NCBI GenBank assembly: GCA_903813345.2
Contig: CAIIXF020000002.1
Location: forward strand, 29,628,926 to 29,692,925
Source of the DNA: Owenia fusiformis
Lineage: Eukaryota > Annelida > Polychaeta > Sabellida > Oweniidae
Direction of reading: 5' to 3'
Length of the DNA: 64,000 nucleotides
Under the pieces are notes generated by a model. The model ran no database searches and was not told the DNA's origin. It worked only from the letters and a program-made list of their open reading frames with translations. Positions 21,742 to 33,754 of this stretch are shown here, piece by piece (position 1 is the stretch's first letter; every line of letters starts with the position of its first letter). The translations under genes were made by a program, and so were the position numbers.

Positions 21742-24700
21742 TTAGTTTGTTACAAGTCTAGCTTCATCCGAAGGGGAGTCCAAAGGTATAAATAGGTTCT
21801 GAAAAGTATGTGAAATACATGTGAGTTTTTTAAAGCCATTAAACATTTAATCAAACTGATGGAGGTTGAGATTGGGGAATTGAATAGTTCAATAACTTGA
21901 TTTTGTGTTGAAGGGCATGGCTTTTCCTATAAAAAGAAACCAAGAACTGTATGAAATTCAAAATAGAAGTTACAGAGGAGATACATTGTCCCCCGAAACA
22001 AAAGATGTCAAGGCATTAACATGACAAAATGTCACCACCACCTTGTTGCTCACAATATTCAGAGTTCAATCTTATAGATTTGAATTTCTGAGAACTCTGC
22101 AGATGATTAGATAATTTTGAAATAAAATTGGTCAAGTTAAAGCAAGCTTTTTTACCCTGAGAAGGTAATTGAAGGTGAGATCTCATATCTAAAGTCAGAT
22201 TTGAATTTCTGACAAATTGTAAATGATTTAGAAAAAAATTGGTCAATTTGAAGCAAGTTGACAAAATACCTTTTTGATCTTGAGAAGGTCAAATCTTTTT
22301 TTTGACCTTGTTCTTGTAACTTGTGGTTAATGATACTTTTTTTAATGCAGACTCACTTGTTTTTTGGCAAATATCTTCTTGAGAGCAAATATGATAGCAC
22401 AAAGGAGGATAAAGCTTCCCACAGCTATTAGACCATACTGCACTGCTTCTGTCACTTTGATTGGCTCCATCACTTTGTTTTTGAATAGATTGGCCGACTT
22501 GTCATCGACTTTGGCACTCTGAAATATTCACATTTTCTGATTTACATTCTGCAATATTCACATTTTCTGATTTACACTCCGCAATATTCACATTTCCTGA
22601 TTTACACTCTGCAATATTCACATTTTCTGATTTACATTCTGCAATATTCACATTTTCTGATTTACACTCCGCAATATTCACATTTCCTGATTTACACTCT
22701 GCAATATTCACATTTTCTGATTTACATTCTGCAATATTCACATTTTCTGATTTACACTCTGAAATATTCACATTTTCTGATTTACATTCTGCAATATTCA
22801 CATTTTCTGATTTGCATTCTGCAATATTCACATTTCCTGATTTACACTCCGCAATATTCACATTTCCTGATTTTCATGTATCTAATGACACTCAGGTAAC
22901 AGAGTTGACAAACATCAACCAATGAGCCAAATTAGTGATTACACAAGTTCAACTGAAAATTAAAATTGAAAAGATTTGATGAAAAAAAAATCAATTGTAA
23001 AAAACATATAATTTCATACTCCTGTAGTATAGTTCAACATGCTCGTACTGTACTTCTACATAATTTGGCGAATCTGCCAAATTGTTAAATCAGGTAGCAG
23101 CCAAGTTCCCCAGAATTTTAGTAACATTTGTATATTGTAATATTGCAAGTCCTCAAAATTAAGTAGCAGCCAAATGTTCAAAACAGCAAATCTGCCAAAA
23201 TAAGTAGCGCCAAAGTAGAAGTACAGAATGCTACATCTAGGTAAAACTTAAATATCAGCTCACACTATAATCGACCATGGATGTCACGGTACAAGTATAG
23301 TAAACCTTTGTAAGTGAAACAGCCTTGGTACCTCTTAATATTCTAATCAAAGAGGGAGGTATTCCACTTACAGAGGTGTTCCACTTTACAGGTTTTGCTG
23401 TAGGGCCTACTCATATTGTAATAATCCTGTTATACCATGAGCTAGAGCAGCTTCAGGGCATCAAATATACTACCCATGTAGAACTAGTATGTTGAGACTG
23501 CAGGGATAGGAGGCCTTACCTCATTGATCCATACCACAGGCAGGAACAGTCTACCTAAGTTTTCAAAATCACTGGAATCAAAATAATGTTCGCATTGTAA
23601 TACTAATACATTAATATTGTAGACAATGTATTGTACACAGGGTGCAGCTCACATGTAAGCACAGGTTCATGGGATAATACCCAGGGAATCTTACAACACT
23701 ACAGACCAGAAGGTTTAATTTCCTCATTATAATGGTCCATAAATCAATATTGACAACAGAAGTACTAGCCAAACCTCAACATATTGTGAGCATTTGATAG
23801 AGATGTCACGGAACAACAACAAGGTCGTCTAGGTCTATTTGGAAGTGAAAAGCTCTTCAAAACTCTTCAATGAGAAGGAGTGAAAGGAATGAACTTCTTC
23901 TGGTGCAAAATATTGAAAGAAAATGCTGTTTTATGGCGATTTAAAGGGCCACAAGCTGTGAAAGGGTGAGATTTTCTTGTTCCGGAACTGAACTGAAATT
24001 CTTAATTTTTGTTCCGTGTTCCATTCCGTGAACGTAATTCCACGGGTCAGAACACAATCGGGGATCCGTGACACCTCTACCATTCGAGTATCCACATTCA
24101 GCTGAACATACCATCAAGCCCTGCTAATACATACATATTATATGCATTTAGCTATGATACCAAGCTCACAGTATCATAAGTGAAGTCTGTTTAATACCCT
24201 TAAACAAGTAGGTCTAAAATTCTTACGACACAATCTGATTGAATTTGCTCCACTTGCATTACAAAAGTGTATTATGAAAATGTTATGTCAAGGACTTGCC
24301 AATGGTACTTGAAAGGGAGAGTAACCACACAAATGAATTATTTGGAGCCACATGGCCATTTTTCACTTTTGAAAAATGTCAGAACAAGTCCAGCTGAAGA
24401 TACGAATTTTTGAAACAATGTACTGCCTTGTACCATACCTGTAAACTTCCTCCTTCTGCAGAAATATGCTGATTTGTATCCTCTTGGAAGCACCCATTAC
24501 GACACCTGTCACCTAAAAATACATTTTAAGTTAATGTAAATTTAAAGCAAAGAAAACATATAAACAAGGCTCTCAGCAAGAAATACAGGACGACACAAAA
24601 ATGCCACCCACTTCGGAATAACTTTCTATTAAATAAATGAGGAATCTTTCTGATTCTTGTTTTGGAAACTTGAATGTTTTTACCCAACATTTTATGGAAT

Positions 24701-27700
24701 CTCCTCATTGGCAATACATGGCAGTTTGTGAGATATTCATAAAATAAGACTCATTATTATGTTAAGTAATTCCTAAGTCATCATGAATAAGGATAGAATG
24801 TCTTACTGGTTCTACATCTAATGCTGTCTGGTGCTCCTCTTTGTTAGGATTAAGGCCTATGACGCCATCTATATACTCCTTGTCTGCCTGGTAGAAATGT
24901 GGCTGAGATAAAACAATTGGAGCATCTGAAATATTCCAAAAGTCTTGTACCAAGTCTCTAATGAGCCATCGTCATTTTTACTTGTGGTAGAGAGAAAGAA
25001 ATGGTTAACACAGGGCTTAATGCAAGATTTATATTTTAATACAGTAATAGTACCACTAATCTTACTACCATTCTTGTTTGTTAAAACTTACCAGGCCCGT
25101 AGAGAGGATTTGCCAAGGGGGTTCACTTTTTAAAAAATTCCAGGTGGGGGGTTCACTTTGGACAACTTTGGCCTAAATATGGCCAAAATTACCTCAGAAT
25201 GGTGAAACACTGCATGGTTTTGAAAGAATTTTTGGCCAAGGGGGGGGGGGGCTTGAACCCTCCTTGGCTACAGGCCTGCTTGTGGACATTGAAACGAAAG
25301 TAGAGAATGAATCAAGGGCATGTTGTTGATCCCAAAACAAGGTTACTTCCTTGTAACATGGCTGATCAATTCAATGTACGAAATACAATCAGCATAAAGC
25401 TACATGTCGACCTACCAGCTTTTTAAATGAAACATTATGTAGTGTAGATCTTGGACCATTTGCGTCAGTATCAATAATGATACGATTTCAGAGTGAGGGT
25501 TGTTGTTGTAGATTACATGTATGTGCAATATTGGGACGAAAAATACACTTACTCTGAGGTTTACATACACTAACATTGAGTACCCCCGAGCCGAGACATA
25601 TTGTTTCATTGTCTGCACAAAATCCAAGATTAGCAGGATTTTTAGCGGGAGCAGCAAATACACTAGTTGGAGGGACAAAACGGTACAGATCGATTCCACG
25701 CATTTTCTGAGGTCCCTCATAGTTGGCATATATTGACCTAAAATACGCCATATAAAGCTATCAATTACTGATTGTAACATGGACCATTTGCATATTTATT
25801 CAAAGTAAATGTAGATTGCTTGTTTATGGACATTTTCAATGTCAGCCAAGTGGAGTAGGACAGGTCTACAGAATAATGTCAGTAAGCCAATCTAATCTGT
25901 GTGATGTCTGTAAGCAAGCCTACATATCACTAATTATTGGGCATATGACATCACTTAAAATAACAGCAGTTCAAATTGTCTCCATTTTCTCTAAAAAATT
26001 ACAGAAATTTGTGGCGGCAACTCCTACCTGCATATATCAGTGGAGAACAGTTGGAGAGTTCTGTCAGGGGTAACACCAGGTGGAAACTGAGTGCCATCTA
26101 GAGAGTGAAAAAATAAAAGTAAAACTTCATTGTCAATTGAATGCATTTGGAGCTTAAGTGTTCATAGCATTGTATGTTTGTTGCTAACTGTAGATTTTTT
26201 ATACAGTTTTTATACAGAACTCGGTGAAGTACAGTCAAACCAATAAACTGGAACACATCTCATAAGTGGAACACTTTCATAAGTGAGCACCTTTCAGAGT
26301 CCTGGGACCAACTGACTTATGTTAAATGAACATTAGTAAGTGGAACACCTCCTAAGTTGAACACTTTTAGAGTTACTGCTAGTAGTCAACTCATTTACCT
26401 GTTCCATTGATCATATTGGTATAATTATCCCCCCAGTAGTTGAGCAAACTGAAATAAAAACAAAGCAATTAGCAAATACTGTGTACCTCAAGAAATAAAA
26501 TACAAGTTAGCCCAAAATGGTTGGCTCCTTTTTGTAATTCAGGATTGCTTCAAGCTTGAAAATGTGGTCATTCACCATTCATGTGCTCATCCATGATACA
26601 TATTTATTTGTTCATTTATTTACTTATTTATTTATTATGAAGTATTAATTGTGTGTGTTGTTATATATACTGTTTTCTGTTGTATTGATATATTGTAAAA
26701 TTAGTGTTTACTTTGTGTACACTTAACCCTTCATGGGTATGCATGTGTAATAAAGTTCATAAATCTAAAATCTATCATGGAGTTATTTGCCAAAAAACCG
26801 ATATACTATTCTTAACCAATTTCTTTGTTGTTCAGGTGTTATCAAGTACACTGAATACAGTGATCTCCCCAGCATTAAAGCAAGTGGGCGCAGCATCCAC
26901 CTGAGATTTTAAAAACAGGCTTGCACCCACCTAAGATTTCATTTGCACCCACTTGAAAATGAGAAAAGTCTTGGGCATATTTTGACCAATTTTGGACTGA
27001 ATTGTGAAAATGAGCATTTTGCACCCACTTGTACCTGAAGTGTCATTCATCACTAGAATTGTTCCAACTTTTTAAACTCTTGTTACAAGTTACACTTCAA
27101 ATTATGTTGAAGAATGTTTTCATATCTATTTTATTTCATACAACAATCTCTGTGTGATCCAACTTACTTTGAGCCATTCCAAGTCTTGATGGTAACATAC
27201 TTGTCAAGTCCTTTCTCTCCTGTGTAAATATTGTAGACTCCATCTCTACTATTGTTTTGCTGAAAAAAGGAACAGATATAATATACAGTATATGCATCAA
27301 ATATATATCCTAAATTAAGGAGATATTATCTAGATATATTTTGCAGTTTTATAAGTATTATGGCCGTGGGGCATGTACATGAAACCACATATATTCAGTA
27401 CTGTCAACCCCCAAAGATTTTCTCGCGGGACAGATTTTTTAGACCCAGTGCCCAAAATTCGCGGGATTTTGCGGGACATCTACTAAATTCGCGGGATTTT
27501 GCGGGACATTTAAGGGATTTGCGTGATTGCGCTTATAGGCCAATTTTTTTTATCAAATTCGCGGGACCATTCGAGGGACAAACACCCTAATTGCGGGACA
27601 GTTAAAAGGTTTACCAGCAAAAACTTCATAGAGGGACAGATTTTCTAGAAAAAGTGCCCTAAATTTGCGGGATTTCGCAGGACATCCACCTAAATTTGCA

Positions 27701-30700
27701 GGATGCCCCCGGGACATTCAAGGGATTTGCGTGATTTGGACTAATGTAAAAGCGTGTTAAAGTACTTGAATCAAACTTTCAGATACTGATTAATCAAATA
27801 TAATGCACCGTTACATTGTAACTTAAATAAACGTCAACATAATTTCACAAAATACGCATAGAAATATTATTAAACTTTATTGTAATTTATCAAAAACAAA
27901 AACCATGCTTCAGGTGTGAGTATCATAATCTAACACGAAATTCAAAAATTTGGGACAATACTTTGCACTTCTCTGCTTCTGGCGTCTTGACCAACTACTA
28001 GGCTTACCATACTGTAGGCATGGGCTTTCAATTGAAAGCCCATGATATAGGGGTTCGATTAATCTACATCAAATTATAGGGAATGAGGTTACTTTTCTAG
28101 ATAGGGTTTGTAGAAAAAACCGGGTACCGGGTAGTAAATCCTCCATGCTGGGTTCAAACTTGGTACCCGGTCGAAAAAACCGGGTACCCAAAAAACGAAA
28201 TATACGAATATACACCATAATTAGATCATTAGAAAACGTGGAAGATTTGTTTTGAATTTACAAAAATGTAACTTCCTTCAAAATTGAGCTAGAAGCTTCA
28301 AATAAAAAGCATTTTAAGCCTCTTTTCTTCCTCTATCATCATGGTCATATTTCCATTGGTAATGAAGGGGGAGGGGGTGCGATCACATCACACCCTCTCC
28401 TGGCTACGCCAATGACATTGTAAGACGATTTGAATAACAAGACAAATCAATTTTACTCTATTTTCAATAGTTCGTATGTTGGTACGTGAACATAACCAAT
28501 GAAAATATGGTCATGACGATAGAGGAAGAAAAGAGCCTTAAAATATGCTTTTTATTTGAAGCTTCTAGCTCAATTTCGAAGGATGTTACATACATTTTTG
28601 TAAATTCAAAACAAATAGTACACGTTTTCTGATAATCTAATTATGTTATACTCGTATATTCGTATTTTTCATTTTTTGGGTACCCGTTTTATGATCGGGT
28701 ACCGGGTACCAAGTTTGAACCCAGCATGGAGGATTTACTACCCGGTACCCGGTTTTGTCTACAAACCCTTTCTAGATATCAGCGTCCATTTATTGTAACT
28801 CGCGTTTGCTAACATTTGCTCAGTTCTGAGATGAAGGCCACACGGATAGTAAAAAGGCCAACGTTGAAACTACTTGTGACCTACATCCCTATTGTCGTAA
28901 TTAAAATGAAAGTTGAACCCTTCCTCTTTATTTTGATACCAAATAACAGCATGCTAGGTACTTAAAATTAGGTAAACTTTACTCCTCAAAAGTGCAAAAA
29001 CTTAGCTTCGTATATAAGATAAGATAATCACCATATAGGGGATTGCAACAATTTCGGAAATTCGCGGAGGTCGAAAGCCACATTTGCGGGACTTCGCTGG
29101 ACATTGCGGGACACGCGAATTAGCCTAATTTTGATCGAATTCGCGGGATAATCCCGCCATTCGCGGGACACTTGACAGCTCTGTATATTTGTTTCATGAA
29201 CATGTACTGTGCTAACTTCCATGTACAGGTACTATAATACAGCGATACATATCATTACCTTTACTTACCCCGTAGAAAAGCCCAAACGTATCTTCAATAT
29301 CTAGTGTTATTCCAAAAACTGAAGCGGCTTTCTTTATATCTTTAATAATAGGATCTTTATGTCCCCAAAGTGTCTCATGCACTGTATACTCAGCTATCAA
29401 TGTTTCAGGGACTCCAACGAACACACCATTGATCGCTTCTTTCAAAAGTGATGGCATATACCTCGTTAGCTGTATGATACCCTGAAGATATTAATATCAA
29501 TTAAAATACTGTGGTGGTAACCAAGGATAATCAGCATTATCCTATGCCAAGTAGAGTTTTAGGGAGATAAGTTGGTAAGATATATCCCATATCCTGATTT
29601 TGAGGTTTCCATATCCAGAACCTCCATATCTCCCCCTTCGTTGCATATCTTCCCGCTTCGGTGCACTATCTTCCCGCTTCCGGTAAGTAGTGGAAATGCA
29701 ATAAAATGACTTTGCATATGAATGATTTGTTAATAAGTTGCTTGAAAAAGATTTACAGAATAAATCGAAATATTGCAAAACAAAATCAATTTGTTATTGT
29801 ACTATTGAAATGGCAATATGCCCATGAAAACTCTACTTGGTATAGGATAAAGCAGTTATGTACGGTTGGTTTGGATATGGGGTTCATCCCTCGTGAGATA
29901 TGCACATCTACCTTCGGCCCCTACGGTCCCTCAGGTAGATTATGCATATCTCCCTCTGGATAAACCCCATATCCAAAACCTCCCAGTACATAACCCTTAT
30001 ATATTTTTTGTATGTGCACTTATTGGAATCTCTCAATATGTTACCCTTTTAAATTTCAATTGGAAAACACACTGTGCAAGCATTAGACAGAATGTGGTAG
30101 TATAAGTAAGTGTGAGCATTAGCTGCGTATGATGATACAATGAGATTTGATGTGCACCTTTTGGTTTTTCACTAGACAGCATGCTTAAACTCCTAATTCC
30201 ACCCATATAACTTTTGTCAAAATAGTACAATATTTCATCTTTTTCATCTTAAATGGCCTTTCAGCATTCACTAACTTAACAATAAAAAGCGATTATTTAG
30301 AATTAGTGTGAAACATAGAAGTTTCTTAGCAGCAGGTACTCAGTCATTTTCTCCAGTAATGTTTCGGGCAAATGACCTGTTTTATGGAGAACAATGTAAT
30401 GCTAAAGATTATAATTTCCAATAATTTTGCATGTTGTTTTCATATGTTTTAGGTGTTATCAGAAATTCTAATGAGGTTTGATGTAAACACCAAGATATGC
30501 TTGTTTAAAACATGATAGTTGAAGATATGCTTGGCTGAAAACATGATCGGTTAAAGACTTGCTTCATGTCAAAAACATGATCTGTTGAAGATTTGGTTGG
30601 TTGAAAACATGAATGGTTGAAGACATGCTTGGTTGCAAATAAGCTTGATTAAAAATATGCTTAGTTGAAGACTTGCTTGGTTAAAAACATGCTTCGTTGA

Positions 30701-33263
30701 AGACGTGCTTGATTAAAAACATGATTAGTTGAAGACTTGCTTGGTTAAAAATAAGCTTGATTAAAAACATGCTTGGTTGTAGACTTCTTTGGACCTCAAA
30801 AACCATTTGAGGGTTAAAACAGGCTTAGTTAAAAACATGATTGGTTGAAGACTAGATTATTTAAGACATGGTTTTTTTGAAGACTTGCTTGGTCTTGCTT
30901 GATGAAAACATGCTTTGTTGAAGACTTGGTTAAAACCTAATTCGTTGGAGACTTGGTGGGTTAAAAACATGATGGGTTAAAAACATTATTGGTAGAAGAC
31001 TTGCTTGATTGTACTCACCACCATGAAGAGGTTAACAGTATGTACTGTATCATTCTCACTCCCCACAGACATGTTTCTATCAAACACATAGATTTTACTT
31101 TCTTCATACTCTACAGTTCCCTGTTCTTGATTGAATTTGATGTGCTCCTTTTTTCGATACTCCCTGAAAAATAATGAATATAATTATTTTTGATTCAGAT
31201 TTTAAGTACCAGTAGCTTTGTACTCTAAAAACTGTTAACTTATCAAGTATATTTTCTACATGATTCCTGTAAGGATTTTTATTCTTTAGTTTATTCACAA
31301 GGATATATCAAGCGTTACTGTACTTTTCCACACAGTAAGGCTTTCTACACAGTAAAGCTATATGCGTATGACCTTTTTGCCTAATACATTTATTTATGTG
31401 GCCCTTTCTGGCCAAATACACTTACCTATATGTGTATGGCCCTTTCTGGCCTAATACAGGCTTTTCTCCAAGTATAACCTCAGCTCTGTTTAAAACATCA
31501 AACAGGTAAAACTGCATATAAATCGGAACAGGGGGATCAAGCCAATTGGAATAGGAGTCAGTCCCATTCTTCAGTGGAAGGTCCTAAAATTACAAACATA
31601 AACAAAACAAATATCCTTAGCTATCCTTGGAATACATGAGACAGCCACGTCTCTGTGCCATTTGAAGAATGTTTCTTGTGGAGATAGAATTGATAGAGGT
31701 AAGAAATATATGCGCAGCTAGCGTCATTGAATTTCTAATTTTGATAAATACTGTAATGTGTGCTTTTGTGGAAACCCTTGAAGACCAGAATGAAGAGATG
31801 GTCTTGGTACAAGATAACTGTTACTACAGTGTAGATACATAGTCAGTATCATATCATTTCTTTATTTTTGACGATCATTGTCGTAAAATCTTTTCTAATT
31901 GTAGGACAAGGGAATTTTAGTCCTAGAACTGGATAAAATTTTAGTAGATATACTTCATTTTCATGGGTATTGTAGACTTGTATAGCTAGATTCTACGTAC
32001 AGACCAACATTGCGTGAATACAGACGATGGATAACCTCATTACAAAAATAAATGTCATCGACTATGACAAACAAGTGACAACTACATCAATGGATACATT
32101 TAACGACAATATTTTGAACAAAGCTGGAATAAAGAGAGACGGCCTGGGAATCGAATCCACCAGACCAATAGGCCAAGGCCTACACTGTAGGCTACAGGGT
32201 AGTATGTATCCAACAGACTGACTAGAAGTCAGTCTGTTATGATGTACTACTTTCCTGTGGAAATTGCAGTGAAATTTTTTGCACAAAATTATCAATTAGG
32301 GGAACCATTTCTTCGATAAAATAAGCATTACAAAATTTCAATGAATTAGTAAGGTACAATTAAATGCAATAAAAAGAAACACAGCATATTGTCAAGTGGA
32401 AATAAAGCTAGTTGAAGTAACAAATGTGCAAATTAATTTTACCCAATCGGCCATTTTGAATAGCACTTCCTATGTAAACAAATATTTAAAATTACCAAAC
32501 TTTAACATAGGTGCCTTATTATCGCATCCTACGACCCCTTTAGATTGTGGTCGTAGGCCCGTTTCATTCGTAAGCCTGTCTTTCTACAATGTCGGAGAAT
32601 GAACTACGCATTGCGCTATTAAATGACCTACCTCGATACATTCCAGAGTATTTTAAAATTCTTTTTATGTTGTTAGATCGCCAATTGTATGGGTTTATCG
32701 TCAGAACGAAGAGATTTTAGTTTTTACATCGGAAATATCTCAGCAATTTTCAAAATGTCGGAAGGGGAATTCCCCAGGGATATCCCTTATGACTGGTGCA
32801 TGCCGGGAACTGAATGGAGGAATTTGACGGTTGAACCTACACGCAAATATTGCTATCAAAAACGAAAATATCTTCGTTCTGCCGATAAACCCATACAATT
32901 TGCGATTCAACTATATGAAAAGAATTCTAAAATACTCAGGAATGTATCGAGGTAGGTCATTTATGTGTGCAATGCATAGTTCATTCTCCGACATTGTAGA
33001 AACACAGGCTTACTAATGAATCGGGCCTACGACCACAATCTAAAGGGGTCGTAGGATGCGATAAGGTGCCTTATAGTCTGAATATAATTCAGACTAAATA
33101 GGATATAGTCTAGGCTACAGGGCCCGCTAGGCTACAGACCTACCTGTTTCAACTGGTCATCGATCATTCCATGAAAGACTTTGATGAGGATGCCTCCTAC
33201 AATAACTAGAGCAATTCCAACTATTGCAGTGATAGTTATGGTCACAACAGCTGGGATAGCCAT
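21742..33263 (-). CDS. SCARB2: Lysosome membrane protein 2-like (CD36/SCARB2 family) receptor
   Basis: Exons, right to left: 33263-33144, 31583-31426, 31163-31019, 29481-29269, 27259-27168, 26448-26399, 26097-26028, 25737-25553, 24925-24807, 24512-24439, 23571-23520, 22518-22357 and 21798-21742. Every junction is GT-AG and all phases agree, giving 498 residues (human LIMP-2 has 478). There is an N-terminal membrane anchor at residues ~3-28, then WLDPPVPIYMQFYLFDV, KGPYTYREYRKKEH, ETLWGHKDPIIKD, NMINGT, CLGSGVLNVSVC and PHFYQADKEY. A second membrane helix (GLIAVGSFILLCAIIFAL) lies near the C-terminus. The lumenal cysteines of both LIMP-2 disulfides are present (DIC, GFC, TIC, SVC), with many N-glycosylation sequons. 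The tail DEARLVTN resembles the acidic dileucine sorting signal of LIMP-2, with Val as the last hydrophobe. The family carries lipids or glucocerebrosidase in endolysosomes. A possible acceptor before the start Met suggests an upstream exon. Confidence 0.93.
22519..22878 (-). repeat. Tandem array of the exon 12 splice-acceptor region, 30 bp x 12
   Basis: The period is exactly 30 bp, immediately upstream (in gene sense) of exon 12 of the LIMP-2-like gene. In gene orientation each unit contains GTGAATATTGCAG|AGTGTAA. This mirrors the true acceptor GTGAATATTTCAG|AGTGCC. Some copies have lost the AG (GCGG). Use of an upstream copy would give a TGA within seven codons. Confidence 0.92.
23046..23227. 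mobile_element. Small MITE-like element with 'agtagcagccaa' repeats
   Basis: The ends TGTACTTCTAC and GTAGAAGTACA are inverted. The inside repeats 'aagtagc.gccaa' and 'aaatctgccaaa' words. It lies in the intron between exons 11 and 12 of the LIMP-2-like gene. Confidence 0.6.
23798..24079. mobile_element. hAT-like MITE
   Basis: The inverted ends TAGAGATGTCACGGA and TCCGTGACACCTCTA lie 282 bp apart. The flanking octamers gcatttga and ccattcga agree at 6 of 8 positions, as expected for a worn hAT 8-bp target duplication. No coding content. Confidence 0.6.
25092..25278. mobile_element. G-rich short interspersed element, CAGGCCCGTAG family
   Basis: The ends CAGGCCCGTAG and CTACAGGCCTG are inverted. 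The body reads 'gatttgccaagggggttcac' and 'ggccaagggggggggg'. It is clearly homologous to 45093-45291. The poly-G run (about 25239-25250) could form a G-quadruplex. Confidence 0.75.
26225..26395. repeat. 'aagtggaacac' interspersed repeat
   Basis: Words such as 'taagtggaacac' occur repeatedly. A related sequence sits at about 23300-23395 (ttccacttacagaggtgttc). Both are intronic in the LIMP-2-like gene and probably belong to one decayed MITE family. Confidence 0.5.
27372..29206. mobile_element. 1.8-kb inverted-repeat element filling a LIMP-2 intron
   Basis: The left end (CATGTACATGAAACCACATA...ACTGTCAA) is inverted at the right (to catgt 29205). Subterminal arrays of 'ttcgcgggattttgcgggac' occur on both sides (27420-27720, and inverted at 29050-29170). 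It occupies almost the whole intron 27260-29268. A separate element (28104-28768) is inserted in it. A 'gcgggacagttgacagg' relative occurs at 17199-17215. Confidence 0.7.
28104..28768. mobile_element. Palindromic MITE with 10-bp target duplication (Mutator-like)
   Basis: The ends GGGTTTGTAGA and (T)CTACAAACCC are inverted. The two halves are inverse copies over almost the full 665 bp, including GGGTACCGGGTA-type palindromes. TTTCTAGATA is duplicated exactly at 28094-28103 and 28769-28778. A 10-bp duplication with G-rich ends suggests the Mutator superfamily. A relict half is at about 48260-48370. Confidence 0.85.
29537..29850. mobile_element. MITE, TIR TTATCCTATGCCAAGTAGAG
   Basis: Inverted ends of about 24 bp (29537 and 29850), with AGCA flanking both sides (29533-29536 and 29851-29854). 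The inside repeats 'ccatatc' and 'cttcccgcttcgg' words. It lies in the intron before exon 4 of the LIMP-2-like gene. Confidence 0.7.
29855..29994. mobile_element. Small palindromic MITE, GTTATGTACNG family
   Basis: GTTATGTACGG...TTTGGATATGGGGTT is inverted by AACCCCATATCCAAA...CAGTACATAAC. Related termini occur at 48190-48480 and 50907-51067. Confidence 0.65.
30470..31000. repeat. Degenerate tandem repeat 'gaagacttgcttggttaaaa'
   Basis: About twenty diverged units of roughly 25-30 bp alternate 'ttggttgaagac' and 'ttaaaaacatg'. The array is in the LIMP-2 intron between exons 3 and 4 and reaches to within 20 bp of the exon 3 donor. Confidence 0.85.
32520..33063. mobile_element. Palindromic MITE with 11-bp target duplication
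   Basis: The ends TATCGCATCCTACGACCCCT and its inverse enclose two inverse half-copies. AGGTGCCTTAT is exact at 32509-32519 and 33064-33074. It lies in LIMP-2 intron 1. Open frames inside are artefacts of the palindrome. Confidence 0.85.
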
Positions 33264-33749
33264 CCCTAAAACCTGTTGTTTACATAGGAAAAAAGGAATA
33301 ATGCAAAATCATGTAAATACAAAATTACAAATTTTCTCGTGACTCTTGTAAAGCTAGCAGTAAAACACTTTTGGTATTTTCGTATATTTGGTAGATTCAA
33401 TATATTCATGCTGCATAACTATTCCATTTTATCACATTACCATAGCTTGTGCCGAAATAATTATTATAGATGAAATTTTCAATATCGATCCAAAATAGCA
33501 CTGGAATATCTATTGTTCCGAAGAAAATGATTTGGCGAAACAAGATAATAAATATTTGCATATACCTCCTTTGCTATTGGGTGTCACTCCACTAAAAGGT
33601 TTGGGTATATGGCTTAACACCACCATTGTTTTGCCAATTCACTACTTGCCACAATCAACCTCAATGTTAGCATATCAACCCAAGCTCGTTTTCCACCAAA
33701 CTCGGTTCAACTACCATGAGGTGAATTTTTTATTTCGATGAATTGCACT
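33264..33749. other. 5' flank of the LIMP-2-like gene
   Basis: Contains a polypyrimidine/AG acceptor-like stretch (gene sense) directly before the start Met at 33263. No other feature is supported. Confidence 0.4.
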
Positions 33750-33754
33750 ATACC

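Noticed and set aside
22502-22861. Minus-strand frame of NIAECKSENV repeats
   Set aside because: It is out of frame with exon 12 of the LIMP-2-like gene and lies in the intron. It is better explained as amplified splice-acceptor sequence.
32120-32230. tRNA or tRNA-derived SINE (minus-strand 'gattcgattccc' B-box-like word)
   Set aside because: No A box at proper spacing and no cloverleaf could be drawn.
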